The position numbers and the translations under genes are program-made. A DNA stretch of 64,000 nucleotides, taken from positions 73,547,249 through 73,611,248 of the forward strand of contig OZ038423.1 in assembly GCA_964036155.1 (NCBI GenBank), in the 5' to 3' direction. Numbering within the stretch: the first letter of the stretch is position 1; each line of letters opens with the position of its first letter. The notes beneath the pieces are model-generated. The model had not been told where the DNA came from. It worked only from the letters and a program-made list of their open reading frames with translations, and did not search any database. The DNA comes from Diploscapter coronatus (Eukaryota > Nematoda > Chromadorea > Rhabditida > Rhabditidae). Shown piece after piece: positions 1-12,667 of this stretch.

Positions 1-3000
1 ACTGTTTTCTACTCCCCATTCTTTATCACATGAAATAAAACTTAGTTTTGCAAGTAAGTGAGCATTTTGAAATATTTTGGAAAGCAATGAGGATTTAGAA
101 CATCTTACACTGCTTTCAGCTCCTAAGCTTCGTCATGCGATGCAAAATTCAACTTGTAAGTGATAATTATAGAAAATTCGCCTCGAAATCTGTCACTGTC
201 TCGGATTTCAGAATTCGCTGCTCGTGACGAATCGATATTTCGAAGATTTTGTTCTTCTGCTCACCTTATCTTCGGATTCTTGCTTTTTCTGACATTTTCC
301 GGCTTTATTTCTTTTTCTCCAATTCTCACCTTTATTTTCAAAATCCTTTGCTTCTTCTTCTCCCAGATTTCTTTTATCACTCCTCTTTCTCCCCATCTCT
401 AAATCTCTCACATTATCATTTTCTCTCGTGCAATTCGATATCTTTAACATTTTGTTCTCGTGTCTATCTCCTCGTTTCACCTCCCTACCATAATCATTTT
501 TTCGAGTCTGTGTTACTCAAACACATTTTAGCCCCGAGAGTTTTGTTGATTCGTAAATAAGTGCATTCCATCAATCATAATCTGCTCAATTGATATTTCT
601 AGCTTTTTATATTAGTTTTTGCATATAATTTTCCTATCGTTTGTTTGGAAATTCATTACGGTAATTTTCTTAACATATTTTTAGTCGAAACTTCCTGAAC
701 ATGAAACTCGATCATAATCTGTGCCTAGATCTAGAAATTTCAGAAAAAAAAATCTTTGGATTAGTACTTATTCCAATGTGATTGAGTCAAGATTTTCGAT
801 ATCTAGTATCCCTAATAATTTCCAACTTTGCAATAAATCAATTATCTTTCCGATTTCAACACGCGTTTTCGTGTCTGTTTAAAAGACATCAATTCCGCGT
901 CAACCTCGGTTCTTCCTTCCTTTTCCCTCGGTTCAGGTACAAGAAGTACTACTTTTTCCCAGAAGATTCATCCGATCATATCGACTTTCAGCCTACCTTC
1001 TCAGTTAGTGCAAGTGTTCTCGTTTCGCTTTTTGTCAAAATCACTTCTGCTTATCTAAACACAAATTTGTCTATATTTTGAATCTCTTGAACTAGCCAAA
1101 GATTACGGTTGGAAATTTCTCGAATTTATCGGCATCGCGTTTCTTCGTTCATTGAAAGTTCACCATACTTTGTCTTAGTTCTTCTTAAAAAAAGTTCTAG
1201 AAATATATTTTCGATCTGGAATATTTCTGTTGAAAAATCCATTTCTTAATTCATACAAAATGAGCACTAAAATTCTTAGTCAAACTCACAATATTTTGCA
1301 AAAAGTTATGATCGATGATAGCCAGTTTTTAACAGCTATTTTTCATAGCATGATGAGAGGAATTATAAATACCTACGACCAGCATTGCTTGACGCACAAT
1401 TAGTGAGCAGACTAGAAATTCATCAGGAAAAATTCGCAAAACCCAAAACCCGAACGTCGCGAAATTTGTCAGCGGCAGGGGTGAGGGGAAAGACAATATC
1501 ACGTTTTTCGCGTTCCTTTCGAGACGTTTTGCTTGACGAGAATGAACGAATTCACCGGGGAATAACAGATTTGAGTTCGGGTATTTCGAGGAAACCTTTC
1601 GTTCTAGCGCACCCATTTTGACCTTATTCGGATATTTTTGGTTTGGTGAAAAATTTCTCAAAAGTTAATTGTTTTTCTTTGGAAAAATTTCGCATGAAGC
1701 ATTTTTTGGAACTAAATGCCAAAAAGTGAAAAAATGTGACCTAAGTTTTCAATGCAAAATTTACTTCCAAGATTATTCAGAAATGTCTCGACGTGATTTC
1801 ATCGTCCTAGAATAATTGTTTTTATTTCGCTAGTGACTTTTTCTGGCCTGCACCCAATTTCCTTCTGAACCTCTGACAATGAGCGTCGTGTTGTTTTGGA
1901 AAAAAACAGAATTGCAGATCCTTGGTTTCATTAGGTCTACTTCCAGGTTTTCCGGGTTGCTTGTGCAAATTTAATATCTCTCCCTGCATTCGTGCACATC
2001 CTCTGAAAAGCATTCGTGCCGCGCGAGTACTCCAAGATTTTTGGTCTTACTCGAAAATATTCCAAAATCTCTCATCACGCACTAAATTATAGCCAACGAA
2101 AAAGGCTTGAATATTTCTTTTCGTCTGCCCATTTTGAGCTAATCGATCACTTTGAAGATTATTATTTTAGAATTTTTTAAAATGAACCGGAAAATTCTCT
2201 TGCAAATCTTGATTTGATCTACTGTTCCTTGTTCTAGAAATATCATTATTTGTATGCAAATATGTAGTTTGAGAAAACCGTTGCCATAATTGACTTTAGA
2301 GTAAATGCTAGTTTTTGCTCCCCATTTCCGGCGGTCGTTTACATTTTTCCTTGCAAAGTCATTGCCATTTCAGCAGCTTTTCGGTGTTTTTGTCTTTTTT
2401 GTCTCCGCCTCCCTTCACCTTTATGTTTTCAGTCGTTTTGTGATTGCTCGAACTCACTACTCTCTGCATTCATTGTCTTTCATTCATTTTTGCCAAGCTA
2501 ATGGGCATTTTGGCGTTGTTTGGTCGAAAATCTTTACTAATCGACAAAGACAAACAAACTTGTGGCAGTTTGGATTTGACGGAGTGATTTATTTTCATCG
2601 TTTACTATCGAGTTCCGTCATGTTAACTCTTATATTCATTTAATAATTTCGCCAATTCAAGTTGCTCAAACTTACATATGAGAATCGTTTTTAATCCAAC
2701 TTATGCATAAGAACGAATGTGATTGAAGAATTCGTCTGCTGTATTTTGACTTGCTCGCATGTTATTCTCAGCAAATTTAACTCTGACAGGGGTGATAATA
2801 AACCCGAAAATAGTTCCCATTTCACTATTTTATTATTTTTCGTGTAAGATTGTGAGTTTCAGAACAAACTTCAAAGTTTTAGCAGGAGTATGAAAATGGT
2901 ATGCTTTTTCTACTTGTGGTTTTCTTCTTAGCGTAATCTTTCATGATTAGAAGCTGGCTTTCATAAATCGAAATATTTCAGTTGTTAAATCTTGCGTATT

Positions 3001-3591
3001 TTTCCTGGTTATTTTGGACATGTCTGTTTTTTTAATAAATGGGGAGGATTCAAATCTTCCTTCTAACCCATAATAGAGTATCACTCCTCCTTTTTCCTAT
3101 ACTGAAAGAATAAATATCAAGGGATTTCAATTTTCTCCATCTGATCTAGATCTCTATCTCGAACATCATAACTCATGCTAGTGAGACTGAAAAACTTTGA
3201 CATCTTAGTTCGACATGCGATAAAGTGCTTGTTAGAATGTCTCTATTGTGTTTGGCAACATCGCTTTTGTCTAGTCGTCTTTAACTTGGTTCCATTTTTC
3301 TCTGGTAGTACAACTCTTCTACTCTCTCTAATTATCGTCGTTATGTCGCCACTCAAACGCAGCCCTCACGGCTAATTTTCGTGCATTTTTCTGCTTCCTT
3401 CGACAATTTCTCCAACTGAAATGTTCAACGAAAGGAAAAAAAACGAAATGTTCGAATTTTTAGAGCGAACATTCCAAAACTCTAAACTCGCTAATCCGAA
3501 ATCATGAGTCGGAGATGACAATTATTTTCAGGTGAAGAGTAAAATTAGTTTTAGTTAATTTTCGACTTTTTCAGATATCTATAAGTATGCT
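1..3591. other. non-coding 5' stretch, no supported gene
   Basis: AT-rich, with many T/C runs on the plus strand. The longer open frames here (for example around 782-1081, 1329-1661 and 2305-2643) have skewed, low-complexity translations, lack consistent splice partners and resemble no family I recognise. A TTTTTCAG acceptor at about 3567-3574 directly precedes the first gene and probably serves as its trans-splice or 5'-UTR acceptor. Confidence 0.6.
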
Positions 3592-6500
3592 ATGGACTTG
3601 TCAGTTACTACTGTTTATGTCTATATATGGTTGACGTTGTTGTGTACATTGATTCAGGCTGTAAGTTTTATTTTTTTAAATCAAGATTGGATTTGTTAGA
3701 GCGATCATTATCAAAATGATCGTTGCAGAGACAAAGCTTGATGAATTGAATTTGGATTAGTTTACGACTTTAATAACAAAAATATCGATTAATGACTTTG
3801 GAACTTCTTAACCATACAACGAAACATTCCAATCGTCAAACTCCGCGACTATCATGATAAATTTTCCCAATTTCTCCCGATTCAGAAACTACTCCGTGTC
3901 AACGAATGGCATCGTTTGAATTTGGCGATCGAGGAGAAGGCTCACATCGATTTGAGTCTATACGACACTTGCGACTAGTAAGCCAACTACTTCGAGCTTT
4001 TCTATTAGTTCGCCCTTAATCTGAGGGGTGCAAAGTGGTTCACGATTATTTTTCAGCATATTAGAAGAGAAATGGCAGAAAGTGACTGGTCTAAAATCGT
4101 TCTTTCTCTCCCCCTATTTTCGAACTCACAGATTTTGAACTCGACACTAGAAACGTCTCATGAAAGTTGATGAATAACTTTCTAGCCAAGTTTATGAAAT
4201 CAGTCATAAAATCATAAAATACTCGTTCAATTTCTCTGAAAATCTGTTAGTTTTTTCTTCGAATGTCTAGTTTCATTTGGTTCATTTTTCTTTTTGGCTT
4301 TTCCGTCGATCAACCATTTCATTCCTGGGATTTCCAATTTCCATCAAACGCGACCTACGCTCCCTTTCCGACTGCAGCGTTTGCTATGAGAATTCTCATC
4401 CATTTTTGGGGCGCCGATTTCGGACTCATTCAAAATTCATCACGATCCGAAAAGGAGGAGGAGAGCGCGAAAAATCTCGATCCAACCCTTCAAAATCTAT
4501 CATTTCTTTCGCGGTTAGGCACAACGCACTCGGTTTCACCTTTTGCAATGTGATAATCTATTTCGAGGAAATTTGACGAAAATAAAAATATAGACATAAA
4601 TGATGTAATTTTACTCGCTCTTGCTTGCACAAAATGGAATGAACTTTTCAGCATCTATAAAAAAAACTAGGACAGCAATTTTCTGTACTTTCGAAATTCC
4701 TCTCATTTGTTCCGAGTTATAATCGGTAACCTCCCTAACTGCGCGTGAGCATCAATGCATAAAATTCCCCAGGTGAAGGTGAAGCGGTGCGAGTCTTGCG
4801 GCGCGTTCTGTCGAAAAAAAGGCAACGAATTTGGCGCAGAAATGTGAAATGCACCGAAAATGGCGGCGCTCTGACGAAAATAGGCGACTGAAAATTTCAT
4901 GAGCAAATGAATCATTGAATCGGTTGACTGCGCACCCAAAATGTGAAAGAAAATGGCAGAGTGGAGGAGGAGGAGGGAAGACAAATTGCACGAAAAATTA
5001 GCTGTCGGCCGGTAGGAAATGAAATTCGGAATCTATCATCTATTGCTTGAAAACAGGCTGAATGCGATCAGACTGTTGAAACTAAAAATAGCAATGTCAA
5101 CTAGAGTATCAATTTTCAGCGTTTCCCTAATATTCTCAACCGATACCAACGACATGACGAAATTGGCGTTGAGGTTCGACGAAGCGACGCTCAAGAAGGT
5201 CATTGTCGAGCCGATTCCTACTGGTAAATATTTTCATAATAGAATGAAGGTCTACCAAAGTTTCGGTAAATGAATAGTTGTATTCCCAACAAGCCTGAAT
5301 CATGAAAAAAAAGATTTGTTCTCGGAAGATAGATTAGGGAAATTTCAATTCCAGAATTATAGCTGATGAGCATCATTCTAGTTTTATAAATGATAATTTC
5401 ATTAACCCACGCCATTCAAGTTTTTATATCGGCAAATGTTCGTTTCTCGAACCGAGTAGTCCCTACAGTGAGCCATCGTAGATCGACAAAATTGTCCGAA
5501 AAGATTATATAAATTGTCTAGCGATGTTCATCAAATGATCGATTTCAGTAGTCCTTCCTCGGCCAGCTCGATTGGTCGGCGGATGTCGAGATACGAAGCG
5601 CAAGGAGTTTCGTGTGAATATAACCAAGCATTCGAACTCGTACGATCTCCGACTCGGACAGCAGCTGATTCCGAGGCCACTCAAAAAAGAGCAATCCGAG
5701 ATTTTTGTAAGATTTTTCTAGAAAAGCATGCAATCTTTAAAAAACAATTTCATTTTAGCTTCTAATTCCCCAGTCACTGCCGTGCTGCTTGATACGAGCA
5801 CTATTGTTCACCGAAAGTGAATGTAGGCGAAAACGCATTTCCAAAGTCGATGCCCTTATCACTCACATTCCAGCTGAGCAATTCTCCACGCAATACAACT
5901 TCAATCAGAATTATCATATCACCTCGAACAAGCTTCAGATATGTAAGTTTTCGAAGCACGAGTTCATTTTACAATATTTTATTGAGCACCAAAGATTGTG
6001 TCATAAATGCATTGTATCTGACAGAAAATTAAGATTTTTCTTTTAAACTCATAATCAGAATGATAGTAAACAATCTTTTTTAAACTGGAATATGATTTTA
6101 TTCTCGGCCAATGCTACCTATCTACATAATTTAATCTCGTTTGACCATAGAATTTATATTTTTACAGCCTCAATTTTTAAAGTTGAAAACGGTCCAGACT
6201 TTTTGCGCACCCTGTAGAAGCAACTTTAGTTTTTTTCGGGTAAAAAGTGGCCGGAGGTTTTCGAACATGGAAAAGATTTTGGGGTTCATTTTAGGACACG
6301 TAATAGTGTAGTGCCCGAAAAATAAAGACTTCATCTTCAAAAGGGTCGCATTCCTAAAGGTGAACAGAACCTCCGCTGCTAACTGCTGAGGCGGTGGATG
6401 GGATATCTTCTTACAAGATAGGAACATTTTGATAACCGATAAAATTTGTGAAATGAATTCGTGCGAATCAATGTTGTTGTCGTCCATAAGCATCATATTT

Positions 6501-7306
6501 CAGCCTATGCTACAAACAAACCATATTTCTCTACTACGACAACGCCAGTCATTAGAAAAGGTTCATCATTTTCATCAAATGTCGAAAACCTTCAAATTCT
6601 AGGACAATCAGGGATTTTTAGCTCGAAAAATGAGCAGGCTGTTTCGACAAAACATAGCATCATTACTTCACCATCTTCACTGCCAGAAATAGGCACCACT
6701 GCGATTCAACACAACAATGCTATTTCATGGTAATAATCTTTTATGTAAAATCATTGAATTTCGAAAATACTAAACGACGGACCATATACTTAGGAATAGA
6801 GAAGGTAGACTAGAGTAGGGTGGAATAGTGTGTGAAAAGAAATGTTCCGTCAGGCCGTCAAATACTCGAGCTTTCCGTGAAACGTTTACTTTCTCGAGCT
6901 TCTCTGCACTTTTTTCTAAAAAAAATCTGTTGTTTTTCGTCTAAGAAAGATTTTTTTTTAAAATCTAACGCGCTATCCACTACATCGTACTGCGATGAAA
7001 GTAGACTTGTATTTTTGCGTTATACGTCTAACCAGCAGAGGAAAGAGAGCATGGAAAACGGAGTGATTTTGGGAAGCTCGGAAAAAGTACACACGTTTCT
7101 GGGAAAACTTCTATAGCAATCGTCTCGAATTTCTGTTAAACTTTAGGACCGACGTCGTAAATCGTCAGTGGTCGACAACATTCATCATTTGCGCGATTAT
7201 GATCTCAATTCTGATGTGCGTCCTGATTTTGTTCGGATTTGGAATGTTCCTCTGCCTGCTGAAGAAACCTGAGGGCGGCAAGTCACCGTACACGATTGAT
7301 AACTGA
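3592..7306 (+). CDS. single-pass type I membrane protein, unknown family
   Basis: Eight exons read in one frame: 3592-3660, 3886-3977, 5120-5223, 5549-5706, 5759-5942, 6168-6191, 6504-6729 and 7147-7306, giving 338 residues. The first exon is a clean signal peptide (MDLSVTTVYVYIWLTLLC..., cut near residue 23). The ectodomain has few cysteines and an NIT N-glycosylation site, then a Ser/Thr-rich stalk near the membrane (STTTTPVIRKG). One transmembrane helix spans about residues 296-324. The short cytoplasmic tail ends in KSPYTIDN. The start at 3592 is preferred because an upstream ATG at 3587 runs into a stop, and a TTTTTCAG acceptor lies 18 nt upstream. I do not recognise the family. The weak points are exon 6, a 24-nt micro-exon with a poor donor, and the long second intron (3978-5119). 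Confidence 0.65.
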
Positions 7307-8780
7307 TTGTGAGAACTTGTTAACTTGAAAATTTGCAACGTTCGACTTGAAGACAGTGCGAAAAAGTTGCGCTAGTACCTCTTCATTTAAGTTGCGATAT
7401 TTCCTAGTAGCCTAAGAATTACGCATTCTTATTTCGTAGCATTTCTCTCGATTCGAGGTTCATTGTCAGAACAGGCGCACTCTGAAATAAGATAGCATGA
7501 AATTTCTGTCTAGAATACTCTATGCGTGCACCTACTCGACCAAAGAACAACGAGATAAGAATGCAATATTTCACTTCTTCCCCGTAATTTGGTATCACTG
7601 GTTCAAGTCTGGAAGAAAAATTATGTCTCGACGAAAAGTTGCTCGAAAATGCATTACTTCGAGGCCTGAAATCAGAAATTCGATGAATTCTAACTGGCTG
7701 TGATCTCAGAAAAAGTTATCGCAAATAACTGGACATTTTATCATTCCGTTTTACCCGAAAACAAACTGACGATATCAAATAAGAGAACTTCGAAAATCAT
7801 ATCCAGTCATGGTAGAGCTCCTAATTGATATCAAACAAACTCTAGTCATAATTGCATCACCACAGGTTCTCACTCAAGAAATTTGTATAAATCAATAACT
7901 AGTCGAAGCCTTATTTATTTTCCAAGATATTTTTTACAATTTCCATGATCTTTCATAGACGTCATTTTTATTCTTATCGGCCTTGTGTTGGATTTGAATT
8001 CTGTTTGCTTCAATTCAAAAATTCGAATAAATCATTTTTCATTTTCATTTCTGCCTTTTTACACCTCAAACGTCATTACTTCAAGATGTCGAAACTGGCT
8101 TCTCAAGCCAGGCCAGGCAGAGGGGCCGTAAAGTAGAAGTGCGATTGGAAAGTTCGTGCCAAACGAGCAAAAATACCATCACCGAGTTTTTCGAAGGAGT
8201 CTAAAATTCCTCCTCAATCCTGATGGAAGAAAGGAGGCTTGGAATAAGTAATTACAGAAAATTGCATTCTAACTTTTCTAGATACTCACCACAAACTGCA
8301 TGATGTGAAATCATTCATTCTTCTCAAATTGAACCTAGAAACTCGTGCAAGTATTTCATTAATTTCTTTAGTCAGGTTTCATTAAACCTGATGAAATTAC
8401 GCAAATATTCTTACAACTTGTGTGTCTAGGTTATGTGTAAAAATGCATTGGCTGAAGACTAGTCTGAATTGTGTTGGCTCTTTCGATAATCGCACTCAGC
8501 TTCCCAGCAGGCCGAGGATGTTTCCCAACCCCGGCATTAGAGCGGGGGACCATTTTCTGGTACATCCTCCCCTCCTCTCAGATGGGGCGTCCTCCTAGGA
8601 CCCACAAGGACCTTCTCTCAGACCTTCCCGGGACTTCATATAGGACACTTTTCGGTCCTGCGTGTCTTTCCCGCTATCTTCTTTCCGCCAATGCATTTTA
8701 GCGAGTCTCCTTCGCCCTTTTTATAACGAGCGGGAAAACGCGTGCAGCATGCCAACCCCTTTTCTCCCTCTATCTCCTAG
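7307..8780. other. non-coding spacer
   Basis: AT-rich sequence downstream of the membrane-protein gene. A GC-richer pocket at about 8505-8660 (many CCC and GGG runs) has no supported gene. An AATAAG variant near 7487 could be the poly(A) signal of the preceding gene. Nothing else is recognisable. Confidence 0.5.
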
Positions 8781-9357
8781 CACACAACGAGTGTTTAGAG
8801 CGGGCAAATTCGACGAAACACTCATGGCGGACGAATTGTGGAAAGCAAAAGAGCTGTATGATTCGGCCTATCATCCAGATACGGGTAATTTTTAGGGAAT
8901 TTTGAAGACAAATCACAAGTTTTCAAACAATACGAGTTTTAAAATAGATAATTTATAAAAGTAATTGCTGCACCGTTGCATGCGAAATGGAGTAGGGTTT
9001 GGTAGGAGGAGAAAGAATCACTCCCTTTCTAAATTGTATGTTTGTATGCAGCCATCTTTCCCAATTGCCAAAATTTTTATGAGAAGTGAAAGTTCAGGCG
9101 AGAAAATATTCATTCTGAGCCGAATGAGCGCGCAAGTGTCTTGCAACATGTTGCTCACCGGCGGTCTACTGTCAAGTTGCCGGCTAGTTCAACGAAAAAT
9201 TATTTTAAAAAAGCTGATATTCTTCATTTTCAGTAGCTTCCGCTCTCTGATCTTTTGGCACTGGTTGAACCAATCCTTCAACACGGTTGTCAATTACTCC
9301 AACCGGAGTGGGCCGATCAGATTCGCTCATTTTGTCGGAACTCGATCGGGTTCTTAA
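8781..9357 (+). pseudogene. SFXN: sideroflexin internal fragment, degenerate
   Basis: Three exon-like blocks match the sideroflexin family (mitochondrial inner-membrane serine transporters) in the right order. Block 8781-8884 encodes DELWKAKELYDSAYHPDTG. Block 9098 to about 9183 encodes RMSAQVSCNMLLTGGLL. Block 9234-9354 encodes FWHWLNQSFNTVVNYSNRSG. Together they cover only the family's residues of roughly 50-155 out of about 320. There is no start exon, and nothing after NRSG matches the family. The donor of the second block reads GC or CT rather than GT, giving SSCR where the family has S-F-Y-R. After NRSG the frame shifts, because the expected D-x-L-x-x-x-E-L stretch is seen in the next frame, and the open frame ends at TAA 9355-9357. 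I infer a decayed duplicate. A live gene with unusual structure is possible but less likely. Confidence 0.75.
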
Positions 9358-9715
9358 ACGAAAAACAACGAATGAAGTTAGTTTTCTTCACTAAATGTTA
9401 GTGCGAGTGACTTCAGGTGATTTTAGTAATTTTTAAGTGTCAATTTTTCTTCAACAATTTGTAAAACCTATCTTTTTTAATTTCCTAGAACTTTCAACAA
9501 GTAACAATCCAAGTTCAAACCAACAAGTTCCTAAAGCTAAAACAACCAAGCACCGGTAAAACGTATTTCAAAAGAGAATGAAAGATCTCGTATCACTTTG
9601 AAGTAAAAATTGCCTAGAATTTCTAATTGAATAGAAGTCTAGAGTAACTTGTAGGGAATATTTTACCCTGAAAAAGTCATAACTTTTTAAATTTTCAAAA
9701 ATGTCCAATCTGTTT
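9358..9715. other. non-coding spacer between pseudogene and zinc-finger gene
   Basis: AT-rich sequence with no coding signal in either direction. It includes the 3' UTR of the minus-strand zinc-finger gene, whose stop is at 9716-9718. Confidence 0.5.
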
Positions 9716-12030
9716 TCATTTTGTCGGTCGAATGTTGAGCATTTGCGAGTACTGCTTGATAGAGGACTGATGATACTTGGACAGATGGACGGCAAACTGG
9801 GCTCGCGCGAAGAAGCTCTGTTTGCACTTCTTGCACTCGTACGGCGTCAGTCCTGAGAAAACACGTTATTTTACGCGTTTTAAAATGGCTAATTTCGAAA
9901 ACTCGATCTTCCAAATTCGATAGCGATGATGCCAAACCAGATGCAAATCAAAATTGAAATGCAAATTTAGACTTGCAGATCGTTTTTTAAATTTTACTTC
10001 AAACAAATTTAAGGAAATTGCAACACATACCTTTGTGCCAGTTCATGTGGTCTTCGAGAAGTCCCTTGGTCTTGAATGACTTGTCACACTCCTTCCAGGT
10101 GCAGACGTGTTTCTTCTCTCGTTTCTTCGACTCCGTCCATGCTCGTTCGTGGACCTGAGCTTATTTATTCTCTTATTTTCACTTGAATTTTACGCAGACA
10201 AAATTGAGTCAATGTAAAATTCCCTACAAGATTTTCCAGATTATCTCTCAAGTTTGATTCTCAAGTCTTTCCTAGGCATATGATCAACTCTTTGATTACC
10301 CGTTTGTTATGCCTTCGCAGGAGTTGAACCGTAGCGTAGAATTTCTGACAGCGTCGACAGCCAAATGAACCTGAATATTCCCCGATCTAATTTGTATTTC
10401 TCAACGAAAAAAAAAGCGTACCGTCATTAGCCTGGACGAATTCGAGACTTGGTACGGACTGAGTATCGCGGTTGTATTGATCGATCGGTCTCTGTTCCGT
10501 CTCGATCTCGTCCAGCAGCTCCTTGTCCCTCCAGTCACTAGCATCCGAATCTGCATCCTCACTGCTCGCCTCGTTAGTTCGAGAAGAAGCAATTTCGCGG
10601 TCCTGGAATTTGAAAATCATGATTTTTATATCCTTTTTCCGAAACAAGCAGCCGACATATCGATTCAATGGGGATTAATTAAACTATGTAAAAGTTATCC
10701 CTTTGAAACATATCTATGAAAAGGTACAGTGATATTTGGCAGTGAAGAAACTGTTCTAATCATCGATTGATTATTAGAATCAAAATAAATGTATTCTACA
10801 AAGCAGAAGCAACGGCAGAAAATCTCACCTCATTTTGCAGCCCAATTTGGCCCTGATGCTGCTCGTTGAGATGAGTTTCCAATTCGGACAAAGGGACTGT
10901 CATCGAGCAACCTTCCACGGGACAATTCACGCCTTTTTGATGCACTCTGGAGAAAAATATAGATGAAACTCGATTTGGAGTTGTTGGATTATGCATTCAA
11001 TGAACATTTTAAAAAAAATAAATATCAATGCCTGTAAAAGTTCTTCACACACAAAATATGTTTCAGATTTTCATCAAAGGGTTGATGAACGAGGGAATGT
11101 TCACGTCAAAAATCAAAGAAGAATCTCCCACCTTTTGACGTGCTCTGTGATCTCCTCGCTGTCAGCAGCCACAAAACTGCAGTGATGACAGGGGAATTGG
11201 CTGGCGACTACGGGCAGCAGCAGAGTCTGACTGGCCACAGGCACATTCGCTGGGGAACTGCTCTTCGACTTGGGTGACCACCGATTGGCTGGAAACATGT
11301 CCGAGTGCGCAGTTTTGATGTGGGCACTGAAAAGTAATGAATTATAAAATTTGAAGGCGTAACTTTTGCAAAACTATTAATGTTAGACTCCTTAAAAATT
11401 CCGACATTACCTATTTGAACAATCATATTGATGAAGAGAAAAGTTTCTTTCTAATTGAAGTTTTTTTTTTTACAAAATTGGAAGGTTACAGTAGCCCTTA
11501 CATGAGTCGATTCTTGGCGACCGTCGCCGTGCATCCATTCACCGTGCACTGCATTCCATTCACGTGCATCTGCAGCATGTGACGACGAACATCCGCTTTT
11601 CTCTGGAAAACATAATCTATCATTTTCAATTACAGATCGTTCTCATAAACTTATTGTCTAAATTTTCAAAAATTTGTATATTCCAGCTATCAAAGGTGTT
11701 GTTTTCCGAAAAATAAGAATGTAAGTTTTAATTCCGATTCTTGCCTTGCATTCGAATCCACACTCGTCGCATTTGTGAACGATGGGATGCAGCTCGGACA
11801 TGTGCTTTCGCAGCTGATTGTGCGTGTCACAAACTGCATCGCACAGCTCACATTCGTAGGCATTTTCTGAAAAAACGGTCTTCTTTCAATCACTTTTCAA
11901 CTTTTTTATTTGAAAAAGTACCTTTGACTTTCTGAACAGCCTTGGTCTTTCTGGATTTCGAGACCGATCCGTTCTTCTTTCCCTCCTTTTCAAGAAATCT
12001 GGCAACAGTTGCGCCGTTGCGCAGATTCAT
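9716..12030 (-). CDS. C2H2 zinc-finger protein with eight fingers
   Basis: Nine exons, in order of transcription: 12030-11922, 11866-11745, 11602-11502, 11326-11132, 10946-10829, 10602-10422, 10370-10300, 10154-10031 and 9852-9716, giving 385 residues. C2H2 fingers lie at about residues 40-63, 67-90, 95-118, 155-178, 183-206, 278-301, 315-339 and 345-368. Fingers 3, 5 and 7 use a C-X4-C pair, as in CTVNGC, CPVEGC and CTWKEC. Fingers 7 and 8 are joined by a TGEKP-like linker (HKGLTPYEC). A basic N-terminus precedes finger 1, and an acidic Ser/Asp/Glu-rich linker (about 207-276) separates the two finger groups. It is presumably a nuclear DNA-binding regulator with unknown target. The second exon ends in a GC donor (TGCAAG/GCAAGA). 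A TTTTCAG acceptor ends one base before the ATG, suggesting trans-splicing. Confidence 0.85.
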
Positions 12031-12667
12031 TCTGAAAATCAGTGAACTTTGGCAATTTCATAGCATTTCGTGGAATATTGTTATCGGTTCCAAACCGAAC
12101 CATTTCAGATAAGAACTCTTTGAAACATATTTTATCAAATCGAAAAAAATTACTTTAAAATGTAGACAAATCGAAAGGTAACGAAATGTTATAAAGCGAA
12201 AGCCTCTGATTCAACATAATAACTAGAAGAAAAGGAGAAACGGACTAGGAGAGCTGACATCGAAAAGATACCATTTTTGGTAGGTGAATTGAGGAACAAC
12301 GATAAAAAATTGCAACTCAAACACATTTTGTACCGAACATAAACTTCAAGCCTGTAAAAATACATTTTTGTAAAACAAATCAGTTGAATTATTTAAATTT
12401 ACAAGCTTGATGAAAATACACGAGAGAAATTGAGATGAACACAAGATTCCTGATAATTTCGATCAAGTTTGATGATAAATTTCGACCTATACCTCAAGAT
12501 TTTTCTTCATTTCACAATGAAGTTTCGAAGCATATGTCAAACAATTACAGGAAGAATAATAAACTGAAAATAGTCAAAAACAGCTGCACAATATTGCTTT
12601 CTTCGCGAAAAGTGAAAATGCAACCATCTTTCAAAAGTAAAAAACACAAAGAAATCAAAGTCCTTGC
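12031..12667. other. spacer between zinc-finger and IL-17-receptor-like genes
   Basis: About 640 bp of AT-rich sequence holding the receptor's 3' UTR and the upstream acceptor (12031/12032) of the zinc-finger gene. A 78-codon open frame on the plus strand lies across it but has no coding character. Confidence 0.5.

Noticed and set aside
782..1081. 99-codon frame on the plus strand
   Set aside because: Low-complexity Phe/Ser-rich translation from T/C-rich DNA; no start context or partners.
4058..4138. Possible extra exon of the first gene (YILEEKWQKVTG)
   Set aside because: It has a good acceptor, but no donor keeps the frame into the next exon, which joins cleanly without it.
8505..8760. 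GC-rich block upstream of the sideroflexin relic as a missing 5' exon
   Set aside because: Its translation does not match the sideroflexin N-terminus in any frame.
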